Below, piece after piece: positions 24,952-33,500 of a DNA stretch of 64,000 nt. The stretch lies in assembly GCA_900546115.1 (NCBI GenBank), contig URBQ01000007.1, forward strand, positions 3,149-67,148, written 5' to 3'. Positions within the stretch are counted from its first letter, which is position 1, and the number at the start of each line of letters is the position of its first letter. The translations under genes and the position numbers were made by a program. Below the pieces are notes generated by a model. It searched no databases and was not told the origin of the DNA. It was given only the letters and a program-made list of their open reading frames with translations. The stretch is from an uncultured Collinsella sp. GTDB lineage: Bacteria; Actinomycetota; Coriobacteriia; Coriobacteriales; Coriobacteriaceae.

Positions 24952-25806
24952 CTATTTCGATGCGCGCTCGGCCGCTTCGATCACGTGTTTAGCGAGGATC
25001 GCCGTCGTCACAGCGCCCACGCCGCCCGGCACGGGCGTGATGGCGTTAACGACCGGCTCCGCAGCATCAGAATCGACGTCACCCACCAGCTTGCCAGCGG
25101 CCTCGTCCCAATTAATGCCAACATCGATGATCGTCTGGCCCTCGCGAACCGCATCCACGCCAATCGTACGCGCGCGTCCAACGGCGGCAACCACAATGTC
25201 GGCAGCACGGCACTCGGCAGCAAGGTCGCGCGTATGCGTATGGCACGTCGTCACGGTCGCATTGCGCGCCGTAAGCATGGCGGCAACAGGACGCCCGATC
25301 ACCAGCGAGCGCCCGACCACAGCAACCTTAGCTCCATCCAGCTCAACGCCGTAATGATCCAGTAGCACCAACACGGCCTCAGCCGTGCAAGGAGCAAAAC
25401 CCTCGCCGCGCCCCGAAAGCGTGGTGAGCAGCGAAGCCGGCGTCATGGAGTCAACGTCCTTGGCGGGATCGAGCGCCGCGGCGGCTGCGTTCTCGTCAAG
25501 GCCGGCGGGCAGCGGGCGGAACATCAGGCAGCCATGAACAGACGAATCGGTATTGATGTCCTCGATGGCCGCCAACAGCTCGTCCCGCGAAACATCGGCG
25601 GGAAGCAAAACGCGGCGAGCTTCAATGCCAACCTTTTCGCAGCGCCTGAGCGCACCGCGCTCGTAGGATAGGTCGTCCTCGCGTTCACCCACACGCACGA
25701 TAGCCAACGTCGGAACAACGCCGCGCTCGCGCAAAGCCACGCAGCGAGCAGCAAGTTCCTCAGTCAACGCGCGGGCGACGGGAGCGCCCTTCAGCAGTTC
25801 AGCCAT
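24952..25806 (-). CDS. folD: FolD-type methylenetetrahydrofolate dehydrogenase lacking the cyclohydrolase Lys
   Basis: The 284-residue protein has the FolD fold: an N-terminal catalytic domain, KDVD motif near 118, and an NADP-binding domain with VVGRSLVIGRP near 160 and PVPGGVGAVTTAIL near 258. In bifunctional FolD the motif Y-x3-K carries the Lys needed for cyclohydrolase; here Tyr48 is followed by E-R-G-A, so the Lys is Ala52. The QLPLP loop reads FRPLP, so its Gln is Phe96. The dehydrogenase step should remain. ATG 25806 is 2 nt after the fchA stop, with GAGAGG upstream. The pair probably splits dehydrogenase (FolD) and cyclohydrolase (FchA) functions. Confidence 0.9.
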   Translation of the reverse strand: MAELLKGAPVARALTEELAARCVALRERGVVPTLAIVRVGEREDDLSYERGALRRCEKVGIEARRVLLPADVSRDELLAAIEDINTDSSVHGCLMFRPLPAGLDENAAAAALDPAKDVDSMTPASLLTTLSGRGEGFAPCTAEAVLVLLDHYGVELDGAKVAVVGRSLVIGRPVAAMLTARNATVTTCHTHTRDLAAECRAADIVVAAVGRARTIGVDAVREGQTIIDVGINWDEAAGKLVGDVDSDAAEPVVNAITPVPGGVGAVTTAILAKHVIEAAERASK

Positions 25807-25808
25807 GG

Positions 25809-26441
25809 CTATCCTCTCTTCCTTGCAGCATCGGCGGCGCGGCGCGCCAGCGCATCGGCGCGCGGCAACCACGTGTCCAGCAGCTCATCGCACGCGGTCT
25901 CGAGCTCCTCGGCGCGCGCCCGGTCCTTCATAGACGTGGTGTTGGCAAAGAGCGTCAAGCTCGCGCCCTGCATAGCGGAACGGCAGAACACGGCGCCGCA
26001 CGCCACATCGGACAGCAGCTGACGCGAACCCTTGTCGGCCATGTCCTCGAGCAGCGCCAGCGCACGCCCGCAGGCATCCATAATGCGATACGGCGGCATA
26101 GCGGCCACATGCAGCGCATCCTGAATCGCGGTCGCTCGAGCCGGATCGTCACGCGGAATACCGTACGCCGCGGACACCTGCCCATAGGCACGAACGTCCT
26201 CGGCAACCAACTCGACAAGCTCCTGGGCCAGCTCATCAGCATGGGCAAACGCACGCGTCAGGTCATCCGCACGATCAGCAAGCGCGGGATTGGTCGCACC
26301 GTAGCGGGCAACCATTCCGCACAGCGAGGCGCCCAGCGCGCCCACAAAGGCGCTCGCGCTGCCACCGCCGGGAACCGGCTCGCGCGCGGCCAGCGCCTCG
26401 GCAAACCCGCGGCAGGTCTTGTCCATCATCTCTTGGCTCAT
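25809..26441 (-). CDS. fchA: Methenyltetrahydrofolate cyclohydrolase / cyclodeaminase family protein
   Basis: The 210-residue all-helical protein belongs to the formimidoyl-THF cyclodeaminase family. The signature PVPGGGSASAFVGALGASL lies at about residues 23-41. In clostridial one-carbon pathways the stand-alone form (FchA) is a methenyl-THF cyclohydrolase; in histidine degradation it is a cyclodeaminase. The following folD has lost its cyclohydrolase Lys, and no histidine-degradation genes are near, which favours the cyclohydrolase role. ATG 26441 is chosen, with AAGGTG 7 nt upstream. It heads the fchA-folD operon. Confidence 0.85.
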   Translation of the reverse strand: MSQEMMDKTCRGFAEALAAREPVPGGGSASAFVGALGASLCGMVARYGATNPALADRADDLTRAFAHADELAQELVELVAEDVRAYGQVSAAYGIPRDDPARATAIQDALHVAAMPPYRIMDACGRALALLEDMADKGSRQLLSDVACGAVFCRSAMQGASLTLFANTTSMKDRARAEELETACDELLDTWLPRADALARRAADAARKRG

Positions 26442-26818
26442 GCACATGCACCTTCAAGTCATATACATCGGTCGGGTGGCAACCGCCGACCGACCGCATC
26501 GATCACGTAATGGTGCTAAGTCTAGCCCATAAGCACATGGGCGTCAGCGCACCTGGCCATCGCGGATTTCTATGGCACACGATAGGCGGCAGCGACACAA
26601 ACATGGGACACATGGCCCACCTTTCGAGACTCCCGGGCAGCACAAGCTGGGGCATATCTATAAGTAAGGAACCCGTTGGGGCACGGCCGGGCAACGGCCA
26701 CAAGCAATGAACGGAGGCATAAGCCGCACAGCACACAGAGACATCCGCCGCCAGCGCAATCAGTACCCCAACAGCATGCGGCGCCGTGATGTCATCGGCA
26801 GACAAGGAGGACGCCACC
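26442..26818. other. Divergent intergenic region fchA/lipoprotein
   Basis: These 377 nt contain a CGGTCGG/CCGACCG hairpin (26469-26492) in the fchA leader, the 19-bp repeat at 26603-26621, and a TATAAG -10-like box near 26656 for the lipoprotein. A reading frame from 26707 overlaps the lipoprotein start and looks non-coding. Nothing else is recognisable. Confidence 0.45.
26603..26621 (+). repeat. 19-bp direct repeat upstream of lipoprotein 1
   Basis: ATGGGACACATGGCCCACC occurs here and, identical, at 27560-27578 upstream of the paralogous lipoprotein. TGGG and CCCA form its ends, so it may be a binding site of a shared regulator. Confidence 0.65.
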
Positions 26819-27424
26819 ATGAAGAAAAAGACCCTATCGATTCTTTCCCTTTGCATCGCCCTCTTTGCCGCATTTGCCCTTGTCGGCTGCGGCGGGAGCG
26901 CATCGGGCGGAAGCGGCAGCACCGCCAAGAGCGAGAGCAAGGAAAAGGCCCCCGTCGCCAAGAAGACCGACTTTATCTGGTTTAAGGTCGAGATGCCCGA
27001 GGGCGTCGGCGTAAGCGACTCCGCCGGCAAGAATGCCGACAGGGTCCAGCTCACCTTCCCCGAGAACGAGAACACCACAGTCGACCGTTTCATCCCCGTT
27101 TGGCAAGAGAAGATGACGGCCGAAGAGTCCTTTGCAGAGCAGGCCGAAAGGCACACTGGAACGTTCCAGTGGGAGGATGGCGGGTCCGTCGAATATAACG
27201 GCAGGACGTGGCTCGTCGGAACGTACGAAGACAACAGCGGCATCTCAACCATCCTTTTTACCGACGTTGAACCAGGAAGCGTCTACGTCCTCATCTCGAA
27301 CTTCGACCAGCACAAGAAAGAAGCCGAGGCGCTCCTCAACTCCATCGAGTTCCCCGATGACATGGCAGAGGCAGTTTCCGAGGCACGCGAAGTCGAGATT
27401 TCGAGCATCGAGATCAAGCATTAG
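26819..27424 (+). CDS. Lipoprotein, paralog 1
   Basis: The 201-residue protein has a signal peptide (MKKKTLSILSLCIALFAAFA) and lipobox LVGC with the lipidated Cys at residue 24. A Gly/Ser/Lys linker follows, then one globular domain beginning TDFIWFKVEMPEGV near 50 and ending EVEISSIEIKH. It is closely related to the next gene across the whole length. I recognise no catalytic motif. ATG 26819 is taken over 26786 because of GGAGG and the signal peptide. A terminator follows. A surface substrate-binding or envelope role is only a guess. Confidence 0.8.
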   Translation: MKKKTLSILSLCIALFAAFALVGCGGSASGGSGSTAKSESKEKAPVAKKTDFIWFKVEMPEGVGVSDSAGKNADRVQLTFPENENTTVDRFIPVWQEKMTAEESFAEQAERHTGTFQWEDGGSVEYNGRTWLVGTYEDNSGISTILFTDVEPGSVYVLISNFDQHKKEAEALLNSIEFPDDMAEAVSEAREVEISSIEIKH

Positions 27425-27478
27425 GGGCTCGCACGCAGCATCGCATGCGCAGTCATTAAATGATCGGACGCCCAGCCA

Positions 27479-27512
27479 GGGGAGGATCGGATCGGCCGGC
27501 CCTCCCCTCTTT
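27479..27512 (+). terminator. Intrinsic terminator of lipoprotein 1
   Basis: GGGGAGG (27479-27485) pairs with CCTCCCC (27501-27507), with an inner GGCCGGCC stretch, followed by TCTTTTG. Confidence 0.8.
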
Positions 27513-27559
27513 TGCGCCCGCGCATATTGCCACTTAACGGCGCAAATCCGGCCCTCAGA

Positions 27560-27578
27560 ATGGGACACATGGCCCACC
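27560..27578 (+). repeat. 19-bp direct repeat upstream of lipoprotein 2
   Basis: This is the second exact copy of the repeat at 26603-26621, 72 nt before the start codon of the second lipoprotein. A TACAGTAA sequence near 27597 could be its -10 region. Confidence 0.65.
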
Positions 27579-27650
27579 CTAGCGAGCCGCCCGCGCGTAC
27601 AGTAAAGGCAGGTAATCCATGGGCGGTTACAGATCGAGGAGGACACGACC

Positions 27651-28244
27651 ATGAAAAAGAAGGCCTTAGCGATTCTCACCCTCTGCATCAGCCTCTTTGC
27701 CGCGGTTGCCCTGGTGGGCTGTGGCGGAAGCGGTGGCGCTACCGGCAGCAGCGGTGGCGGCGGAGCAGAAAAGTCAGCCGTGGATATGAGGACCGACTTC
27801 ATTTGGTTTAAGGTCGAGGTCCCCGAGGGCGTCGAGATTACCGACGTTGCCGGCGACACGGCCGACAGGGCCCAGTTTAAGTTCACCGAAAGCGAGCACG
27901 CGAGCGACCGCTTCATTCCTGTCTTCGACCCCGACAAGAACGCCGACGAGCTGTTCGACTACGAGGCAAAGTGGAAGGCCAACTCCGGATGGACCGAAAG
28001 CGACCCCGTTAAATACAACGGCAAGACCTGGCGCAGTGCTTACTTCACGCACTCGGGCGGCGTAACGACTGAGTACTTCACCGACGTTGAGGGCGGCAGC
28101 GTCTACGTGCGCATCGACAACGTCGAGGAGCACAAGGACGCCGTCGAAGCCATGATGAAGTCCCTGGAATTTGCCGATGACATCGCCAAGGCCAAGACTG
28201 AGGCCATGGACGTCAAGCTCGACGATATCGAGATCAAGCGCTAA
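27651..28244 (+). CDS. Lipoprotein, paralog 2
   Basis: The 197-residue protein has a signal peptide and lipobox LVGC with the Cys at residue 24, a Gly/Ser linker, then the same domain as paralog 1 (TDFIWFKVEVPEGVEITD near 48, YFTDVEGGSVYVRI near 143, ending KLDDIEIKR). The two genes arose by tandem duplication including the upstream 19-bp element. GAGGAGGACACGACC precedes the ATG. The function is not known; no metal or catalytic motif is visible. Confidence 0.8.
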   Translation: MKKKALAILTLCISLFAAVALVGCGGSGGATGSSGGGGAEKSAVDMRTDFIWFKVEVPEGVEITDVAGDTADRAQFKFTESEHASDRFIPVFDPDKNADELFDYEAKWKANSGWTESDPVKYNGKTWRSAYFTHSGGVTTEYFTDVEGGSVYVRIDNVEEHKDAVEAMMKSLEFADDIAKAKTEAMDVKLDDIEIKR

Positions 28245-28549
28245 GCGACTGGCGAGCGCAACGGGAAACACGGGCGCAGCGCTAACAAGCGGCGGTGCCC
28301 CAGCACTTCGTACCCAGGGAGGGCCGGTAAACCGGCCCTCCCTTTCTTATGCCGGTAGCCGGCGAACGCGAGGGTGCCGGACGCCGGAACCGCCCCAAAT
28401 GTGGCAACAGTACGAAAACGACAAACACCTCAACACGTCCGCCCACCGATTTATTGCGCCGCGCAGACAATTAAACCAGCATCTTTAAACATCTGGGCAG
28501 TATAGTGACCAAAACTATCGCATAACCGCACGCTGCGAATGGAGGAGTT
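28245..28549. other. Intergenic region before the phospholipase gene
   Basis: These 305 nt hold the terminator at 28316-28347 and, near the next gene, a TATAGT box (28501-28506) without a clear -35. ATAGT-GACCAAA-ACTAT around the box is a weak palindrome. No reading frame looks coding. Confidence 0.4.
28316..28347 (+). terminator. Strong intrinsic terminator of lipoprotein 2
   Basis: AGGGAGGGCCGG (28316-28327) pairs perfectly with CCGGCCCTCCCT (28332-28343) around a TAAA loop, followed by TTCTT. Confidence 0.9.
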
Positions 28550-31036
28550 ATGACCGAACACCATGCCATCAGCCGCCGAGCATTTACGCTGGGCTTAGGT
28601 CTTGCGGCGCTGTCGCCGCTTGCAAGCCTGCCAGAAACCGCGGCACCGGGCATTCCCCTGCGAGCGGCATTTGCAGACGACACGCCCAAACCGGCGGAGC
28701 ACCTCGGTAATTTCGTCATTCGCCTTCGCCCCGCGGGCTATTTTCGTACTGCAAGCGTCAACCAAGACGGCAACGTTCGCGGCAACGTCTGCCACCTGTT
28801 TAATGACGGTACGTCCAACAAGCTCATCCTTGAGAACGTAACGACCAAGAATGACGATACAAACTGGTATGCTATCCGCACCTTGCTCAATTTCGAAGAG
28901 CATAAAAAGACGGGCTACAGCATTTGGTCGGTCGACGACGACTCGGACAAAGACGGAAAGGTCATCCACGTATGGGGCGGCGAGTATGACAACAAGCCCA
29001 GCCGCGCTTTTGCGTTCGAGCGTCAATCAAACGGAACCTATATCATCCGAGACCGCACGGTCGAGAAAGAAACCGAGAAAAAAGACATTAAGTACTTGGC
29101 AATAGAATCGAACGGCAAAGACCAGGACAACAATAAGATCTGCCATAAGAGTAAGAGCATTCCGTGGGAGCTCGAACTTATCGGTTACGACATGAAAAAG
29201 AACGATGCCACGGTTAGCAGCCTCGACTGGATCACGTACAGCAGCTACGTCGATGGGCCATGTTGGATGAAATACGTCGACGACAACAAGTTCCTCGACG
29301 AGCTGAGCATCCCGGGTACGCACGATTCGGGCACCTGCAGCGTGGACAACGACACTGAGCCCCAATCCTCGCAAGTAAAATGCCAGCAGGATTACATTCC
29401 CACGCAGTTGCTCGAGGGAATCCGCTATTTTGATATCCGACTCGGAAAGGGCGACGACCCCGGTATCGACCACGGGATTTTCTACCTACTCAAAAAAGAC
29501 GGGAACTATCTGCATCTCTCCGATGTCATCGGGTACTTCAAAACGTTTTTGAACGAAAACCTGTCAGAAGCGCTCATCATGCTCGTATCGCGCGGCAACG
29601 ATGAGGCTACCGACGAAAGCATAACGACGGCCTTCGCCAAGGTTATGGCCGATAACCCCAACCTGTTCTACACGTCGAGCCACGTCCCCACGCTGGGCGA
29701 GGTGCGCGGAAAGATCGTTCTGTTGCGTCGATTTAGGCTCGCCGGCAACAGTGCAAGCGGCCATACGTGGGGCCTCAACCTTACCGAATGGGATGACAAG
29801 ATCAAGGCTCACTCCGACAGCACCACTATGTGTCTCGTCCAAGACGCGCGGGGCTTTGAAGCCGCGGGGGAAACAGGCGACAAAGAGCCCTATTGCACCA
29901 AGGTATACGCCCAGGACAAGTACAAACTCACGGGAACCGACAAGCTCAGCTGGGTCGATAATGCGCTGAAGGAAACGACCGGGCGCACGCGCAACAAGGT
30001 GGACGTCGTGGACGATGACAGGGCCAAGGTGCAAGTCCAGGAGCGTTGCTGGTCTATCAACTACACCAGCTGCACGGGCTTGTCGCACGGAGGCAATCCT
30101 TTTACCTCGGCACGAGTAGTCAACGAGCATCTGTACAAGAGCCCGTACATCAATCCCAGCGGCACCGAGGATACAAAGTCAGATTACCTCAAGCACATTG
30201 GCATCATCGCATCCGACTTTGTTGATGCGGCGCTGGCCCGGAGCATCTATCAGCGCAATTACGATGCGAAGCACACGCAGTCGGCTTCGTACTACCTCCC
30301 GACCCGTATGCGCATGACATACGGCGACTCGCTGAGCGATGCCTCACTCCAGGATGGCAAGACCGTTGGCGAGGGTCATTTCCGTCTCGTCGACAGCAGC
30401 AACGCGCTCAACGCGACAGCTTCGGGCCATGCGTTTGCCATTGAATACGTGGATGTCGACGCCCTGGGCAACGAGACCGTTACGGGGCTGCAGGGCTCTG
30501 TGCCCATCGATATCGATCCACGCGCGCTGACGCCCCATTTTGAGGGACTCGAAGGCCTTAAGGCCGGCGAAGACGTGCGCGCCAAGATTGCGGCATCACT
30601 CGAGGGCAAGCTCGAAACCGATGCCTGCACGGCCCAGCTCGAGTTTGTGCACGACGCGGACGGCGCTCCGGGCACGGCAATGGCCGAGGGCGAAACATTT
30701 GCCGCAGGAACGTACTGGGTGCGCGTGAACGGTCTCTTGGGCGACGCGGCGCAGAACTACACGCTCGCCAGCGACGGAGCCGCAAGCTTTACCGTAGCGG
30801 CCTCGGGCAGTGCGGGCGGCACCGGCAGCGACACGGGTTCCAACGCAGGCGGCGCCGACAAGAACGGCAAGAGCAACAAGAGAGACCAGGGCAAGAGCTC
30901 GGGCGGAAAGCTCGCCAACACGGGCGACGGCTCTGGCGTTGCCGCCGGGCTCGCTGCCGCCGCCGTGGCGACAACGGTCGCAGGTGCAGCAATGCTTGCC
31001 AGTGACCGCGACAATACCGAGGACGTTAACGAATAG
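28550..31036 (+). CDS. Tat-exported phosphatidylinositol-specific phospholipase C-like protein with sortase-like tail
   Basis: The 828-residue protein begins with a twin-arginine signal (SRRAF, then GLGLAALSPLASL). Residues 55-220 look like a ricin-type beta-trefoil or similar lectin module. The PI-PLC X domain spans about 245-560, with the catalytic His in GTHDSG near 262 and the second His in DHGIFY near 307, plus YFDIRLG. Such enzymes cleave phosphatidylinositol or its glycan-linked forms by intramolecular transfer. A Thr/Gly-rich region leads to LANTG at 788-792, a hydrophobic helix and an acidic tail (SDRDNTEDVNE). The LANTG resembles a sortase signal, but the usual basic tail is missing, so anchoring is uncertain. 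GGAGGAG precedes the ATG. Confidence 0.85.
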   Translation: MTEHHAISRRAFTLGLGLAALSPLASLPETAAPGIPLRAAFADDTPKPAEHLGNFVIRLRPAGYFRTASVNQDGNVRGNVCHLFNDGTSNKLILENVTTKNDDTNWYAIRTLLNFEEHKKTGYSIWSVDDDSDKDGKVIHVWGGEYDNKPSRAFAFERQSNGTYIIRDRTVEKETEKKDIKYLAIESNGKDQDNNKICHKSKSIPWELELIGYDMKKNDATVSSLDWITYSSYVDGPCWMKYVDDNKFLDELSIPGTHDSGTCSVDNDTEPQSSQVKCQQDYIPTQLLEGIRYFDIRLGKGDDPGIDHGIFYLLKKDGNYLHLSDVIGYFKTFLNENLSEALIMLVSRGNDEATDESITTAFAKVMADNPNLFYTSSHVPTLGEVRGKIVLLRRFRLAGNSASGHTWGLNLTEWDDKIKAHSDSTTMCLVQDARGFEAAGETGDKEPYCTKVYAQDKYKLTGTDKLSWVDNALKETTGRTRNKVDVVDDDRAKVQVQERCWSINYTSCTGLSHGGNPFTSARVVNEHLYKSPYINPSGTEDTKSDYLKHIGIIASDFVDAALARSIYQRNYDAKHTQSASYYLPTRMRMTYGDSLSDASLQDGKTVGEGHFRLVDSSNALNATASGHAFAIEYVDVDALGNETVTGLQGSVPIDIDPRALTPHFEGLEGLKAGEDVRAKIAASLEGKLETDACTAQLEFVHDADGAPGTAMAEGETFAAGTYWVRVNGLLGDAAQNYTLASDGAASFTVAASGSAGGTGSDTGSNAGGADKNGKSNKRDQGKSSGGKLANTGDGSGVAAGLAAAAVATTVAGAAMLASDRDNTEDVNE

Positions 31037-31065
31037 GCAAGCCAGTCTTTTGGGCGCATTAACTC

Positions 31066-31104
31066 AATCGGGGCGCAGAATACCGTTCTGCGCCCCGATT
31101 TTTA
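31066..31104 (+). terminator. Strong intrinsic terminator of the phospholipase gene
   Basis: A perfect 15-bp stem, AATCGGGGCGCAGAA (31066-31080) / TTCTGCGCCCCGATT (31086-31100), runs directly into TTT. Confidence 0.95.
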
Positions 31105-31128
31105 CCTTGGCCCGAACGCCGCTATCGG

Positions 31129-31398
31129 CTACATCACCATGTTCAGAGCTTTCACAAATTCCTGGGCCTTCGCACGGCTACTCAGGCTAAAGACGCAAGC
31201 GGTCAACAGCCTGTTACGCAGGAAAACGTCGCGACCCTTGATCCTGTTGACCCCCGTGATGTCCTTAAGGTAGACAATCTCGGTGTGCCTGTCGCCAAAA
31301 GTGCCCTTCTTGAGCACCTCGATACGATTGGGGTAGATCTTAACGTCTTTAAACCTACCCGAACCTTTGTCCTGGAATAGCAGCGTGTTGTTGTCCAT
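31129..31398 (-). CDS. Small PH-like domain protein
   Basis: The 89-residue protein shows the beta-rich pattern of bacterial PH-like domains: FQDKGSGRFKDVKIYPNRIEV, IVYLKDITGVNRI, then a C-terminal helix SSRAKAQEFVKALNMV. In many bacteria this module is joined to a SHOCT segment; here it stands alone. ATG 31398 has GGGAG 8 nt upstream; an earlier frame start at 31443 lacks one. It is convergent with the phospholipase gene. Function unknown. Confidence 0.65.
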   Translation of the reverse strand: MDNNTLLFQDKGSGRFKDVKIYPNRIEVLKKGTFGDRHTEIVYLKDITGVNRIKGRDVFLRNRLLTACVFSLSSRAKAQEFVKALNMVM

Positions 31399-31566
31399 AC
31401 GCGTCACTCCCGTGGGGTTCGCTAAAACTGTCTCTATTGCCACATTTTAGTCACCGCAAGGCTCCCATGCGAAGGTGCCAGACAGCACAGCAATTCGTGT
31501 CCGCGCGAGGCTTTAAACTAGATGCGATAAAGATGCATTCCACAAGAGGAAAGTGGGGCGACAGTG

Positions 31567-32616
31567 ATGGGCGAACTGGTAAACCGCGGGGAATCGACAA
31601 TCGTGCCAGAAGTTTTTTACAAGCAGGTTTCCTCGATCCTCAACGCCGCTCGCGACAAGGCCTATACCGCCGTTAACTTTGCGATGGTTGAGGCATATTG
31701 GGAGATCGGCAAGAGTATTGTTGATGAGCAGGGCGGAGAGGAGCGCGCCAAGTATGGAGAGGCGCTGCTCAAGGCCCTCGCAATCAGACTTACCAAAGAT
31801 TTTGGTAAAGGTTTTGAAGCAAGAGAGCTGCGTAAAATGCGTCAGTTCCATCTTGCATTTCCAATTCGGGACTCACTGCGTCCCGAATTGAGCTGGACAC
31901 ATTACCGCAGGTTAATACGCATTCCTGACCCCGAAACTCGAACATGGTACATGAACGAATGCGCCAATTCTCGCTGGAGCACGCGCCAGCTCGAACGCCA
32001 GATCAACACCATGTTCCGAGAGCGCCTACTTGCCAGCAAGGACAAGGAGGCCGTCACCCAGGAAATCCAAAAGCGTGCCCCGGCTCGTCGCCCCGAGGAT
32101 ATCATCCGCGACCCATATGTGCTGGAGTTTTTAGGTTTCTCGGACGATACTGCGTTTCGCGAGAGCGATCTAGAGCAGGCGCTCATCACGCATCTTCAGA
32201 AGTTCCTGCTGGAGCTTGGCCGTGGCTTCGCTTTCGAGGCGCGCCAAAAGCGCATCACCTTTGATGGGCGCCATTTCTATATTGACCTTGTGTTTTACAA
32301 CTATCTGATGCGCTGTTTCGTGCTCATCGACCTTAAGACCGATGACCTTACGCATCAGGACCTGGGCCAGATGCAAATGTATGTGAACTACTACACGCGT
32401 GAGCTCATGAACGAAGGCGACAATCCGCCCATAGGCATCGTGCTCTGCGCGGACAAAAGCGATTCGATCGTCGAGTACACGCTGCCCGAAGACAACGACC
32501 AAGTGTTTGCCGCCAAATACCTGCCGTATCTTCCAAGCAAGGAAGAGCTGGCGCGCGAGCTGAGTGCCGAGTACCGCGCCATCAACGAAGCGACTAATGG
32601 CGAAGTGCAAGGATAG
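31567..32616 (+). CDS. YhcG/DUF1016 family PD-(D/E)XK nuclease
   Basis: The 349-residue protein has the DUF1016 N-terminal helical domain (ARDKAYTAVNFAMVEAYWEIG near 20-40, ELRKMRQFHLAF near 90) and a C-terminal nuclease domain with FEARQKRI...FYIDLVFYN and FVLIDLKT near 225-262, the PD-(D/E)XK pattern. The family includes putative nucleases linked to mobile DNA and defence loci, but no cellular role is proven. GC content drops around the gene, which suggests transfer. ATG 31567 is used; a GTG directly before it is the alternative. No restriction or methylase partner is adjacent. Confidence 0.88.
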   Translation: MGELVNRGESTIVPEVFYKQVSSILNAARDKAYTAVNFAMVEAYWEIGKSIVDEQGGEERAKYGEALLKALAIRLTKDFGKGFEARELRKMRQFHLAFPIRDSLRPELSWTHYRRLIRIPDPETRTWYMNECANSRWSTRQLERQINTMFRERLLASKDKEAVTQEIQKRAPARRPEDIIRDPYVLEFLGFSDDTAFRESDLEQALITHLQKFLLELGRGFAFEARQKRITFDGRHFYIDLVFYNYLMRCFVLIDLKTDDLTHQDLGQMQMYVNYYTRELMNEGDNPPIGIVLCADKSDSIVEYTLPEDNDQVFAAKYLPYLPSKEELARELSAEYRAINEATNGEVQG

Positions 32617-32679
32617 CAGCACGTTGCGACCGATACCTCCGACGGCGCTCCACATCACCCGGGAAAAGAGGAGCTTTCC

Positions 32680-33468
32680 ATGACACACAGACCGAAAACA
32701 ACACTGCGCGACTGCATCTATGGGCTTGCCGTCGGTGACGCGCTGGGCGTTCCCTACGAGTTCAGACCTCGTGGCACGTTCGAATGCACCGACATGATCG
32801 GCTACGGCACGCACGAGCAGCCCGCCGGCACCTGGAGCGACGACACATCTATGACGCTTGCTACCTGCGACTCGATTAGGGAGCTCGGGCACATCGACAC
32901 CGCGGACATGCGCGACAAGTTCGTAAGCTGGATTGCCCGTGGCGAGTATACGATCGACGGCGTTTTCGATTACGGCGGTACGACCGCCCGCGCCCTGCGC
33001 ACCGGCAAAGGAGGCTCCGGCGAGCGCGACAACGGCAACGGATCGCTCATGCGCATCGCTCCCCTGGCGTTCACCGATGCGACAGACGAAGAGGTCAGCG
33101 AGGTCTCCGCGATTACGCATGCCCACAGAACGTCAACCGACGCATGTATCATATTTGTCGAGCTGATAAGAGACGTGATGAACGACGTGCTCCCCTCGTG
33201 GGCGCTTCACCTGAAAGGCGCGCCCGAGCACGAAATCAGGTCTGGCGGCTTCGTGCTTGACACGCTTAAGGCTGCCACCTGGTGCTTTGTGAACACCAAC
33301 AGCTACGATGAATGCATGCTTGCCGCCGTCAACCTAGGCGACGACGCCGACACCACCGCAGCCGTCGCCGGCGCCCTCGCCGGCACGGTATACGGTATCG
33401 AGGCCATCCCGCAGGAGTGGGTCGACACCCTGCGCGATAAAGAGTTGATTGAGAGCTGCCTGTTTTAG
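32680..33468 (+). CDS. ADP-ribosylglycohydrolase family protein
   Basis: The 262-residue protein has the DraG/ARH fold with metal-site motifs: GDALGVPYEF near 19, GTWSDDTSMTLA near 49 (two metal-binding Asp), and the C-terminal NLGDDADTTAAVAGALAG near 223. The family removes ADP-ribose from Arg or Ser residues or from ADP-ribosylated metabolites. ATG 32680 has AGGAG upstream. It sits 63 nt after the nuclease gene and may share its transcript. No ADP-ribosyltransferase is in the window, so the substrate is unknown. Confidence 0.9.
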   Translation: MTHRPKTTLRDCIYGLAVGDALGVPYEFRPRGTFECTDMIGYGTHEQPAGTWSDDTSMTLATCDSIRELGHIDTADMRDKFVSWIARGEYTIDGVFDYGGTTARALRTGKGGSGERDNGNGSLMRIAPLAFTDATDEEVSEVSAITHAHRTSTDACIIFVELIRDVMNDVLPSWALHLKGAPEHEIRSGGFVLDTLKAATWCFVNTNSYDECMLAAVNLGDDADTTAAVAGALAGTVYGIEAIPQEWVDTLRDKELIESCLF

Positions 33469-33500
33469 GGCGCCATTCAAGAAATAAGGCAGGAGGCATC

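Noticed and set aside
26707..26985. 92-codon frame starting upstream of lipoprotein 1
   Set aside because: It overlaps the lipoprotein gene in another frame and is Arg-rich without a domain, although ACGGAGG lies just inside it.
26503..27252. Minus-strand frame of about 250 codons covering the first lipoprotein
   Set aside because: It reads antisense to the lipoprotein domain; an almost parallel frame occurs opposite the paralog, as expected for a shadow.
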